NCBI GenBank assembly: GCA_026261815.1
Contig: JAMPIT010000682.1
Coordinates: 2,118,001 to 2,182,000 of the forward strand
From: Monarcha castaneiventris obscurior
Taxonomy: Eukaryota; Chordata; Aves; Passeriformes; Monarchidae
DNA: 64,000 nucleotides
Direction: 5' to 3'
The notes below the pieces were generated by a model, which saw only the letters and a list, made by a program, of their open reading frames with translations, was not told the origin of the DNA and did not search any database. The first letter of the stretch is position 1. Each line of letters opens with the position of its first letter. This document shows, in pieces, positions 26,186 through 38,249 of this stretch. Made by a program: the position numbers and the translations under genes.

Positions 26186-26700
26186 GCGGGAAACAGCTGC
26201 AGAGTAATGTTTAAACACACAGGACCAAACAAAGGCAGCCAGCGCTGCTGTGAAGAGCGAGCTCCCATCCTCAGGACGGCAAAGCGCTTCCTGAACCCAT
26301 CATCTGGGATAAAGCCGCATCCCGAGGATGCTCGCAGCCTGTCCGACCTGCCCGGGGCGCCGAGGAGCTGCGGGCACACACTCCGAAGGATGGGAAAGGA
26401 GAGGCAATTCCCTCCTCCTGCAGCCGCGGTCACGCCTGCCTGGCGAAGGAGGAGGACGGGAGCCGGTCACAAAGGATTTCCTGCCCACAAGCAGGGCTTT
26501 GTGCTCTTTGTGAGGTGCGCTGCTCCCGGTCCCCTCCCCGCTGGAAGCGGCTCCTCCTCCAGCACCCCGCGATCCAGGGAGCTGGTGGCAAACGGGAGGT
26601 GAACCAGAGAAGAGCTGCGAGGACAATTAAAGCGCCAGGAAATGCGCCCTGGTGGCTTAAATAAATCAAGTCTTTCTCCGTGGAGAAACGCGTGAAGAGA
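26186..26700. promoter_or_regulatory. CpG-rich island, possible promoter/first exon
   Basis: I count about 30 CpG dinucleotides by eye in roughly 515 bases, against very few in the neighbouring kilobases, with GC near 55-60% in an AT-rich region. By rough estimate the observed/expected CpG ratio is about 0.7. It has GC-rich blocks such as 'cccggggcgccgagg' (about 26350) and 'gcagccgcggtcacg' (about 26420) and no convincing TATA box. An ATG frame at 26207-26602 (plus, 131 codons) crosses it but resembles no protein I know and has a weak start context, so I do not call it a gene. A plausible 5' splice site, 'gttgaaggtaaaac', with GT at about 26816, would suit a plus-strand non-coding first exon. 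Direction of transcription is not shown by the sequence. It is not recognisable as part of a repeat. Confidence 0.55.
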
Positions 26701-26834
26701 GGATGAATTAATTAGAGATTACAACCAACGATGAGGGATAAAAATTTGGTAATCGAGGGAGGTTTCGGTCTGGAGACAAAGAGACATCGAGGTTTAACAT
26801 CTACAGAAGTTGAAGGTAAAACAATTTAGAGCAG

Positions 26835-26882
26835 GAAAAAAAAAAAAAGAAAAAAAAAAAGAAAAAAAGCAAGAAAAAAAAG
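26835..26882 (+). repeat. A-rich tract
   Basis: Runs of A broken by single G or GC, just downstream of the CpG-rich block. Confidence 0.9.
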
Positions 26883-29800
26883 CAGGACAATTAACTGTTA
26901 GGCAAACACACCAAACTGAGATTTAAAGATTTGCACTGAATTTTCCCGATAAATTCTGGAGTTTTTCCCTTAGAAGACACGATGCAGGTAAAGCAGGAAT
27001 TAATTTTAGCAAGTTCAACCACATACACTGCAAAAAGAGTTGGAATAAAAGATCAAAACAGGCCCTCCTATCTTTGTAAATAAGGAGTCCAATAATAAGC
27101 AGCTAAGCTCACATTCCAGGCTCCTGAGGACACATTGCAGGCAGGAACGTGACATGACTTTCCAAAGGCTGCATGACAAATCTGTGCCCAGACCTGAAGA
27201 AAGACCCCAGGATTCCCGACAGGAATGCTCTTTGTCCTTGCCGTGTTTCCATCCCGCCCTTTCTTTCTCTAATGCGCTTAGCCCCTTCCTGTCCTGCTCC
27301 CTTCCTCCTTTCCTCTGTGCTTGACACCAGGTCCATTCCTGCCTGGTATCTTCTCTGCCCCTCCTCCCCCTCTTCCCACTTTTCTGTGGAGCCTCTGGAA
27401 CTCTGCACTGACATCTTCTGCGGAAGGACGGGGCTGATGCACGTCCCACCACATTTTCTGGGAGACACCCACAGCTGATAAAGATCAGGCAAAGGAGGTA
27501 GGAGAGAAAAAAAAAAAGAAGGTTATTACTGGTCTGAATGTCCCAGATTGTGGCCAAGTGGCTGTGTCAAAGAAGGTGAGGGCTGCAGTCATTTCCCACC
27601 AGCAGCCAGAATCAGCATTGACAACAGAAGGGTGAAGCTGCCACTCCAGAAGAGGGACACGAATATCTGTCCTGGCCATGCATAAGCCTGTAAAACCTCC
27701 TCGGTGATCTGCCTGGCTCCTGCAGAGCACTCTCCACAACCACATGAGGAGTCATCCCACCACTGACACCACCCCCATCATTTCGCAGCAATCCTACCAC
27801 AGGGAGTGGCCCATCCGAGCCTATGGAAATGAAGATGAACCCACAAGCAGCTTCAGCATTGGCCCTCTTAATTTTCCCAGTTTCTTCTCACCACAATACA
27901 CGTATCTAAAATCTCAACCTTGTCTATTGCTTTAAACAGTCACTTTTCCTCTATTTCCAAACCCTCAGATCAGTTCTGTTCAAAAGAAGAACATATTAAT
28001 AGCAACCTCTATATTCCCTCTAGGATGCTCTCAAGTCTTACTGTGTTTTTAATCTTTGCAGAGCCCAAAAAACCAACCACATCAGGTGATGTGAATGCCA
28101 GGGGTTTTTTTCATTTCTTTATGGACGTGACTAGTTAGGAGTTCTGCGAAGATTAAAAACACCATTCAATAAAACTATAGATTTGAAAAAGGTGCATCAT
28201 GATATGATTAACAGGGGATTCAAAAGAGAAGATAAAAAGAATATTCCTGACATCCACAGAGTGGTAAAAATCTACAGAATAAGTGGAGCAGCATTGACCT
28301 GCTCTTTAATAGCAGCGAGAGATAAAACAACCTCATCAAAACTTGGAAGGCATCAGAAGCAGAAAGATTAGGCTGAGATTTTTGGATTTCCAGATTGCAA
28401 AGAAAAAGAGTCTGTTTAGTTGTTCTGAAACCACAGAAGTGGTGGAACTGTGAAAATGGAAACCAGAACAATGTGTTTTGACTGTAGGCTGCAGGCTAAT
28501 ATTCATGGTCAGAAGGTGGAGAGGAATTGAGTTTCTCAAGTGGACTGGGGGAGCAAAAAGGCACCTACAGCACGTGGCATTTAAAACTGCAAGCAGAGTG
28601 CCATGACTGGTGTGTCATCTACATTCTCTAACTTCAGTTTTCTCAGTTTGCATTAAGGATACATTCAAAACTCACTTCTTTAGAGTTTTGTTTTTATCTT
28701 GCTCTTCAAGTGTGTTTTTCCCTTCCAGCACACAGTAATCCTTCTGGTGTGTTACATAACAGAATATTCTACCCTGGGAAAATATTTTTTGTTCTTGTTT
28801 GCAACTTTTCACTCTTTTCTGAAAAGTTATCCTCTTTTTGGGGTAAACACAGTGAAACAGAAAATGACAGGCAGAAGAGATGTTTATTATTGCACCTTTT
28901 GAGTAAGTCACAAGACAGTGCCATGCTCTTGGCCCATCACCACAGAGAGTATCTTGACCATTTGCTGTGACTCTTTGTAGGCTGACACATTATGAGACAA
29001 TAAAGCTCATCAGTGGGTGATGATTCTGTTCCATGGCAACTTCCTGTGTTTCAAATCATTATTCTTCTACACTGGAACACAAAGAAAATGCTTTTATAAA
29101 AGCCTGTAAATGCCTGTTCTCAGGCATTTCTGTTACCTGGTGACTAGAATCCTTACCCAGAATTTTCCTTTTTCTTTTTTTCCCCCATTCCAGGTCACTC
29201 AAAATGAAGTGCTTGTTTTCCTCACTGCAGTCAAAGCATAACCCTCTTCTCCCCACAATTTCACTCTAATTTTTTGTCCTAAGTGAAAGCAAGTGAATAA
29301 CAGCAAGTAGCTGCTTCCATCAGACTCAACTTCAAAACAAGAACCAAAAACCCAATGCTTGCTTCACTGCAGATACACAGCTTACCCTCATTGAAACAAG
29401 AAAAAATAGAGTTTTTTGTAAGGATAATCCTATAAAGTTTGTACAAATACCGCAAAAGAAAGAAGAATCAGGCCCAATTAACTGTAAGTTGTTAAGTAAA
29501 CCCACCATGAGGGTAACACAGACTGAGCACCAAATTGCAGTTCTGAGTCCAGTGTGTGTCTTCTAAAATAGACTGGGGTCTTTGAGACTGCATTTGAGGG
29601 GGTTGGTGGGTATTTCTGATTTTCCCAAATGAGCAAGAGACCCTGACAGTCTGGGACACCCTGAGTGCTGGTTACCACCACTCTTTGTTTTCATCCTCCC
29701 TTTGTGCATTCTGCACCCTTAAGGAGAAAAACCTTCAATAAACACCAGCCTCACAGCAGCACATGGCCTCATCACCTCTGCAATACCTTAAGCAAGGGTA

Positions 29801-32800
29801 ATATTGCATGAAGCACAGGGTCAATTTATCTGTAATTGGTGATGAGTGCTTCATTTTGGGTTGGACCTATCCTAATTGAAGAGGGAGGCAGCCACGCCAT
29901 TCTTCACACAGTGCTTTTCCCTGTACTGCCCTATCTTATCAACAAGACTCAAAGGCATGAAAGCTTCATCTCTGTTGACCACACAGCACCACACTCGATT
30001 GTCCCAGACAGATTTTTGCTTCCCCAGCCCTCTGAGACCCCTGCAGTTGAATTACACGACGTCCTCTTGAGCAGCATCTGTGCAGCAGGAATCTTCAGCC
30101 CACAGAAAGGCTTGGGAGACAGACTGCTTCCTTACACGTGGTTGCTTTTGTCAGCACATAAATCAGCCCCTGAGAGGCCTCGGCAAAGCAGCCCTGATGC
30201 AGGAGAGGGTGCCTCCATTGGTGAGGAGGGACAACTGTTCTAAGCCTGGCTGAGGAAAACAGGGAGCTGGGAAAAGTCCGTGAGCCCAGAACTTAGCAGT
30301 TTTGAAAATCTCTAGGTGCTTTTTTGTGATAGTGTAATTTCCTCAACAGACAATTCTGCAGGAAATTACAAAGCATTTTCAGGGTGTGTTATCCAACTGC
30401 AGAAGATGGGCATCATGCACTGCAGAACACTGCAGACACAGCAGAAGGATCCCACAGGAGATTAGGGAGAAACTTGCAGGATCAGACAGTTCCTCATATG
30501 CAGACACTGGCCACATGGGATTTTGAAGGGACTTTTGCTACTGCTTCTACTGCAGCAAAATTCTATTTTTCCAGGTCTCCAGGGGATTACAAAACATTTC
30601 TGATTCTCAGTAACATCCAAGGGTTCCTTCCGTATCTCAGTCATGGACCAAACCAGTAAGAGAAGATCTCTAGCAGATGCCCGTGGAAGAAAGACCATTT
30701 GTAGCAGGAAAAAAGATGCCTGATGAAGCACTGGAGGTCAAATTGCACACACAACACTCAAGTGAAATTTCAGCTGTCCCCTTTCCAAAGAACAGCTGCT
30801 TCACTGAAAGCCTGCACAGCCAGCAGGATTCCCTGCTTTCTATCAGGGATCATGGAGCAAACTCTTGGCGTAGAGCAGGAAGACTTCCTCTCCCAGACGG
30901 AGCAGAAACAGATTCTTGTCCTCATATCTTCCAACCATTTAGGGCTGCTTTAAAAAAAAAAAACCCTTGACTGCTATATCTCTATACTAATCAAATCATC
31001 TTGGACTCTGTCAAAGCCAAAGATGCTTGCAGGGTCTTTGGCATGCATCAAACTGATTTTAGTGCTTTCCTTTTCGGCCTTTTAGTTTCTCAGCAGCTGC
31101 TTCAGCAGCACCTTCAAGTGGATCAGCCTCAACTGTTGTCAGCTTGCAGCATCCCAGTTTGCATGCCCTACTTAACTGCTTGAAATTCAGCGGCATTGAG
31201 CACTTGGCACTCCCGTGGAATTTGATGAGATCCGTGGTTGCTTCCTCACCTCTGAAAAGTGAGGCCCATAGGACTTCTTTTGAAGATGTCAGCTGCTATC
31301 CTCTATCCTGGCTTCCCCATATTACTTCCAAACAAGCAGCTATCACTCCCTGTGCTGGTAGGTTTGGCTTTTGAATGTTAAGTGTCCTGGTCGAAGACAT
31401 CAATTTTAGTCCAACTTCATCTGTTTAAAAGGGACAGGGATTATATTACTTTGCAATTCCCTCTTAACTTTGTTCTATTCTATATCAAATATGAATTATT
31501 GACAGAATCACCCCAATCTGTCACATTTGATGAGACACACATACCATGGAATACATTAAATGGAGAGTATAATTTTAGAAGCACATGCAACAGAAGCAGA
31601 GAGAGAATTAATTTCTAATTCAGTGTATGAAACAAACAACAACGAAGAACTTTATGAAGCTTTGTGACCCAGCAATAGCACTGGAAATGAAAGGTTTCGG
31701 TGAAGACTAAAAGGATGAACTACAATCCTTCATAAAAAAACAGCTGAAAAACAGACATGCACACAAACATACACATAAAGTTCAACTAGCAAATTTGATT
31801 TAAGGACCATATTCCGAGGTTTTTTGTCCTGTTGCATGGTACCTTCCCACCAATGAATGATCCCTTTGAACCAACGGGACTACTTGTGGAACAAGGTACT
31901 ATTCAGCTCAGGAGTAAAGTGAAAGGAGTCAGAATCCATCCCAAAGTTAAAAGCAAACAGGAAATTCCATATCTCACAGTAATCAACACGAAAAAGGAGT
32001 CAGGACTCCCCAGTGCTTCCCCCACTAAGATATTCCAGCCATCCCCACACACCAGCCTCCAGTATTCCATACAATTGTTAATAAAAAATCTCCACTGGGT
32101 ATTTGCATATGGGTGTCAATTAGTGAAATCAGCAGAGATCAGGGACTTCTGTGGCAGGAATGTCATACTGGATCCTCCAAGGAGGTTATGATCCACAGCA
32201 CAGGAGAGAACCCTGAAGTTTCATCTGAACAGGTTACCAACACCACTGCTGCTCCTTCTTCCCTGCTAACAGAGCCACAGAAAGTTTTTACAAGTGCTGT
32301 GTGATGTTCTCTGCTACCTCAGTTTCCTTGCTTGGAAGCTTTCTCCCTTCTGAAGACAGTTTCTGGCTCTTTCACTTGCCAGACAGACTTCATTTGAATG
32401 AAGAGAAAAAATAACAAAGAAAGCACAGTCACCATCCCTCCCCTTCATTTGAATTTCTCACTTCTCAAAGTTTTATGCACACTTTTGAAAAGGTGGTAAC
32501 TTTTTTAACTTAGATTTGCCCTCTCTCCCCATGCAGTCAAAAAGACCTGAAAAATCTTTACCTCAGGACTAACTAAATTGCACCCATTAATGAGATCTGT
32601 AAGGTACACACATAATTGACTGGTCATTTTGCCCTGTTTTCTGATCAGGATAATGAGTACATCTCCTCTCTATCGCTTTTCTCAACACTCTCCAAATGTG
32701 TAATACCACAAATAAAAGGGGCATGAATTTCTGTTACTTAACTGGGTAAGAATAATAAGCATGTGAGCTAAATGTGCAGTGGAAATTACATATCCAATAA

Positions 32801-35800
32801 TAAATGAGGTCAAATAACAAAAGAAACCCACTATCAGAAACTTGAAAGATCTTTATTTATGTCAGAATTTTGACCATTGTTGTGTTCATGCATAGGTAAG
32901 TACAATTTCAGGCATACATTATGTTGAAACAAGTATTGATTGCCATTTATCTTCTGATTGCAATGTTCTTCATTCAAAATTTTCCTTAGACCAAATTGCT
33001 TACCAAAAAAAAAATCTGTGAAAACACAAAATTGCTTGCCTATTCTTTCTTGAGACACACTGCCAGGAGTTACACACAGCAAATCCATGAGAAGACTGGC
33101 TTATAAATTGTGGATTCATTTACTCCAGGTCCTCAACAAACCTTCAAAAATTTCTGGCTGAGGTGAGGTTAAAGTTTAAAACTGGTGGGTATTGAGTAAT
33201 TCATGCTACAAGTTTTCATCTTGGTGGCCCAACCTCCAGTAAAGAAAAACAAACAGCAGCAAGGTGGCCTTGAGATGTTCTTAGAATGGCAGAAGACCTG
33301 CTCCACGTAGAAGAGACCTATTTCAAGGTGAGCCTTGGGAATAAGATGAGAAAGGGTCATTTATTCATAGCTCTTTCCAGAGGGTGCCATAAAAGAGGTC
33401 TTTAGAGTCAGCTTCAATCAGCTGTGAACAGTGGGTTCCTCCGCAAAAAGCCTGGCTCCCACATTTTCACACCACATTGTGTAACTTGAACTTATATTTA
33501 ATTCATTTTTCCCTTCAGACTAGAGGGTATTTAGCCATCTGTGACATCATTGCACCAGCTACCAGATTCCCTTCGCTGCTATGAAGGCTGACAATTCAAT
33601 AAAGTCTAATTGACGACCTTTTTAAAAGGACCCAGATTAAGAGTAATTAGCACACAAACGAGTAACACTCAACATTCCAGTGATGTAGAGATTTGATCAA
33701 ATTCAGAATACCTTAGGGGAGATATACCGAACAGCAGTATAAGGAATGATCAGATTTATTGCAAGAAAAACACACAACAGACATTTTTTTTATTTATATG
33801 CACACATTCCTTATTAATTGAATATTAGCCTCAGGAAAAAAAAAAAAAAAGGAAGGTATTGTGGAAAACTGAGGAGTCCTTCAATTAATCATGATTTAGA
33901 AAGTAAAGAAAACATCCACAGAGTTAAGTGTCAAAACAGACAAGAGTGACTGAGTGAAAGAGACAAGTTATGGAGAACAGAATATATATGGAGAAACTCT
34001 ACACTTAGAAAGAGCATTTACCAAGAGTCCCCTGCATGGGCATCTCTGTGTCTGTGCACTCACTGAGACACACATTTGCCTTTAATCATGTCCTCCTGAT
34101 GGGGTCTGGGCAGCCAGGCAGAAAGTGGGGCTTGCAAGGAGAGCCACCTACCCTCAGAACCAGAAAGAGAAAGGGAAAACCAAAGAGTTGATGCTGAGCT
34201 TCAGTCAGAAGTCATAGAGAAGCAAGGAAGACGTTCTAGCACACTTTTAACACATGTACTGGGAATTTTTTAACAAGAAGAGTGGTGAAATCCTTCCATC
34301 CTGGTGGAGGTTTGCTCCATCATTGGGTCAGAAGTGTGCTGCACAGAGGTGCCATTGCATTCCAGTCCCACATCAAGGTCCCCGTGCTCCACATCACCAG
34401 GAATGGAGCCTTTCGACCACGGAAAAAACACCGCCAGCATGATGCAGATCTCTGTCCAAGTGCCTCACTGGACCTCTTGGACCCTGGTTGAGGCAGCACA
34501 TTGAAAACACACCGTTTTTCCCCTCCACCACTGCAGGCCAGCAGGAGCAGGAGCGCTGTGAGTTCCACCACCTCTCCCACGCAGCACAGGGCGGCACAAG
34601 CAGGACCCAGAGCACACCAAAGCAGGGAGACAGAGAACAGAAGTATCACATAGCAGGGAGCTGTCAGCCTGCTGGCCCCAAAATAGACGTGCTACCTGAA
34701 GTGTTAATACAGACCTCACTGTCAGATATCTCAGCGTTTCTCCCCGGTGCCAGCAGACTGCACCCCTGTGACATCCCAGCGGGGTGTGGAGGAGGGAGGG
34801 TTAAACCTCATCCTACAGAAGGAGGCAGATTCAGAGACATGCCTAAGGTGGGAGTGTCAGCCCACTAAACTGTTGACTCCACATTATGTTGCAGCTTTAC
34901 AACTCTCATTATTTGGGCTTATACTGAAAATTCAGATGCATTATTAATGTAATTTGTTTCGAACAACACCAGCTGGTCATGATGAAGCTCTCATTAAAAT
35001 TTAACACCATGACAGTGTATAAATATATATATATATATCTATCTCACACAGGTGGGCCATACCTCTCCACAAAGTATGCTCCTACAGATAAAGTCAATTC
35101 AGTGGATGCACTTGAATTAAGCAATGCTAGTAAGCAAGCAACAATTTGAGTTTCTGCACACTGGTGGTGTCTTTTTTTCCACGCATGACCTTGCAACATC
35201 TGCATGAGTGTCTCCTCTCGTTTTTTCTGTTGCAGTAATTTGGCCCACCCACAAATCTGCTGAGGACGTTTCTCCCTTCAGGGCTTGGGGAATGAGATCA
35301 GAGAGCCACACTGAGTCCCAGTTGAAGGAGTACTTCAAGGTGCTCCGCTTTGGCACAGCAAAAAGTTCAGCCTGAAGGCTTGGGCTGAGGGGACATGAGT
35401 GAGAAATTCAAGCAAAGACTCAGTCTCAGCAAGATCATTTCAGAAGCTTCAGAAATGGACTTAAAGCCTCCTGGCCAGTGCTGTAGATAAGAACAGATCT
35501 TTCATCTTAACAAGCATCACCCCTACAATTAAAGATGCACAATGTCTATGAGAGGTGTTCTCTATGCTGTCAGGAGCATCTGATTAGCTGGTTACCTAGG
35601 GGTTACTCCTTCCTAGATAAGTTATTCTGTGAATCCAGCAGTAATTCTAACCAAAAAAGAAAAAAAAAGAGAAACATGGTCAGGAATTGATCTTGTCTTG
35701 GGCTGGGGTTCAGTGGGGCTTTTCCTGTCTGTCATGACTCAACTTCTATGGTTGATAATTTTAGCATGGAACAGGCTGTGGATATGTTTCAGACTGGGGG

Positions 35801-36099
35801 GAAAATATCTTTCAAGGAGAAGCCTCTAGCTGGTTGAGATGGAAAACAAGGACAACCTTGTTTCATAGAAAGGAAAAGATGCATTAAATTTTGGCAGCAT
35901 TTCAGACAAGATTTTTTTTTTAATTTAGGTTTTTTCCCTTTCTATAAAGTTCACTCATCATTATCTCCATTACAAAGCAGTCTGCTTACTGAAATCTGCC
36001 AATTTAGTCCAGCCTATATTTAGATCCAGGAAGCTTTATTTTACTTTATGTTTAATAAGACCTTTTGCAAGTGATAAGAAGAACCCACTTGGTTCCATA
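26883..36099. other. Single-copy DNA, no gene recognised
   Basis: Over 9 kb without a recognisable gene or interspersed repeat. The minus-strand frame at 27015-27557 (180 codons) begins at TTG, is charge-rich because of a C/T-rich plus strand (27205-27445) and matches nothing known. Other frames (29836-30243, 31832-32191 and 34282-34868) are also unrecognised. Small simple repeats are A17 at about 33836-33852 and (AT)n at about 35022-35038. The AT-rich stretch around 33480-33680 has the texture of conserved non-coding DNA, but that cannot be shown from one sequence. Confidence 0.55.
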
Positions 36100-36126
36100 C
36101 TACCACAAATCTTTCATTTGTGGTAG
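36100..36126. repeat. Perfect 11-bp inverted repeat with 5-base loop
   Basis: 'ctaccacaaat' is followed by 'ctttc' and then its exact reverse complement 'atttgtggtag'. No direct repeat, terminator context or recognisable small-RNA gene surrounds it. It may be chance, or the remains of a small inverted-repeat element. Confidence 0.8.
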
Positions 36127-38249
36127 CTAATGAAAGCTTGAAAACTATTAGATTGCAGAAAACAGGGGTAAAAGTGGCTCTAAATATGGTTCTATCTTCT
36201 CACTGGCAAGTTAATGACAGTGTTACCAGTGACCTCTCGAAACCTTCTATGCCAAAATTCCCTCTTAAAAGTTATATTCTGTAGACCTCATGATAAATGT
36301 GAGTAGTGGTGCATCCTCCTATCAGTTCAACCACATTACCTGTAAGGATCACTAATTACAAGTTGGTTTTTTTTTTCACAGGATCAGTAAAGCCTCAAAA
36401 TAATCTTTTAGCGAGACCTAACTGGCGTATAAAATATTGCTGGCACTTTTATAGAGCCTGATGGGGCTCAGATTTGACAAGCAGTTGCAAAGGGTAATAT
36501 GAGACTTTTAAAACAGGTGAAACCAAAGTATGTAGGTTAAAAATGTGAGTAGAACAGAGCCAGAGCAAAGCAAAGCAAAGGAAGGTTGGTAAGACTATTA
36601 ACCTTAGCATGGATGGCTACACCCGTGAAGCACAGCATCACGTGAATGAAGCCTTAGCACCCTGCCTGAGCCTGGCTCCAGCCAACCTGGCTCCCTCTGG
36701 ATGCAGGGGAGCACTCCCTGCACAACCTGGACAAACCCCTCCCAAGGGGGTAGCTGATCCAATTCAAACACAGTCATATACAGGCCAGTTCACCTGGAAA
36801 ATAAATGCTCTTTCCCCAAATCCATACACTACTGTTCCTAAACCTCCTCATTTGGGGGGAAGTCCAAGTCCCAAATTTGGGAGCAAGTACATTTATCCCA
36901 CCAACGACTACACAAAATGTAACATCCCTGGTACCTGCAGCAGGAAAGTTTTCACAGAGGTACAAAGGAAAGAAGCCAAGTTTCACAGACAGGCAAGAAT
37001 TTCTTCACTGGTGAGCACGGCCTCATAGCCTTTAAAAAAGGGTTTCACAAGTTTATTTTGTGCAGGTATCATCACAAAGCCAAGCAAATCAAGGAGAAAA
37101 GACATTCTGTTATTTGAGTGTAGCATCCCCTGCGACACAGGGTGCAAATCCTGCAATGAAATACACTAGCATATATCAGCCATTTAAAAGTGGCTTTTTC
37201 TTCTCATAGTCTTCACACAAAACAACACTTGATGGCAAAGATTTCTGGCCTTACAGCCCTACATGAAGATCCCTCTTCTCACTATATATTTCAAGGTTAC
37301 GTTTCAGGATGCACATGGCTCACACGGAAAACGTAACAAGATGCTGCAAGTTTCCTGCATTCTGTCTAGGATGGTCCCATAAATAACATACCAGTTCAAA
37401 ATCATGCCAATAAAACATCATAAAAGTACCATCCAGTTTGTCCCATGTCTACCATTAAAAGGGAGAAGGCATCTTTTTAAAGCTTCATTCACTGACTGTG
37501 TGTCTTCATCAAAAATAAAAAGAAGAAAAGAACAAAGCACTTCTCAGAGCAGCTTACACCAGATGATATCAAGAAGGTTTGTTTGGGGTTTTTTTATGTC
37601 TTTGGGTCTTGCTTTTGCACCAGCAACCAGCCTAGGAAAACTAACATGCAGGATTTCATGTTTGGATAGAAGGCAGCCCTGTCTAGTTTCATAATCTTTC
37701 ATATAATCATGGAATCACTAGCAAGTCTTCCCTCTGTTTTGAGGCAAAGACAGGTGAAAAGGAGAACAGAAGACTGTGTGATAAGTGTACATAAATCCAA
37801 AAAAGAAGTTTGCAGGAGAAAAGGGAGAGTCTGGGAGGAAATGTATATCTACGCATGTAATTCTTGCTTATCTTGTTCGAGTGAGTTTTCTCTTGACTGA
37901 GGAGTATGAATTACTGTAGAAATGCAAAAGTAGGAGTACTCTCCAGAGGACATCTGTTTCTCATCACAGACAGATGTCTGTCTGACCCATTTTCAGGACT
38001 TGAAACAAGGATTCCAGAATATCCTCAGACACCCTGTTCCAGTGCAGTATCATCCCCATAGCCAGAACATCTATCTGAGTTCTATCTATCTGCTTTAGCT
38101 TATTCCATTTTTTTTTTTTTTGTAATACCATTTTAGGCAGGAAAAGCAGGCAAGTGCCTTTTTCTTTATAACACTTTTAATAATATTTTTGCGTACTTTA
38201 TATGCCTTACACCTTTTCCTAAGTAAAAAGCCCGCACTCAGTTAATTCA
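36127..38249. other. Single-copy DNA, no gene recognised
   Basis: No recognised gene or repeat. The plus-strand frame at 36609-37028 (139 codons) opens with ATG and is proline-rich at its start, but matches no family I know and has no visible supporting splice or promoter context. T12 lies at about 38110-38121. Confidence 0.55.

Noticed and set aside
26207..26602. 131-codon ATG frame in the CpG island
   Set aside because: GC-rich DNA lacks stops, the start context is weak, the composition is R/P/G/S-rich as expected from base composition, and no homology is recognised. The region is better described as a possible promoter or non-coding exon.
27015..27557. 180-codon minus-strand frame with an N-terminal hydrophobic stretch
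   Set aside because: It begins at TTG, resembles no known protein, and its charged middle reflects a C/T-rich plus-strand segment.
34786..34860. Resemblance of 'cctacagaaggaggcagatt' to the MIR core
   Set aside because: Only a few matching words and no supporting flanks. Much weaker than the 14.4 kb copy.
34282..34868. Overlapping plus and minus frames in a moderately GC-rich stretch
   Set aside because: Several frames are open at once on both strands, which points to base composition. No domain recognised.
36609..37028. 139-codon plus-strand ATG frame, proline-rich
   Set aside because: No homology, promoter or splice context seen. I considered a degraded retroviral gag because of the proline content, but no zinc knuckle or other motif is present.
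37700..37730. 'aatcatggaatcac' resembling a reversed CR1 3' terminal repeat
   Set aside because: No CR1 sequence follows on either side.
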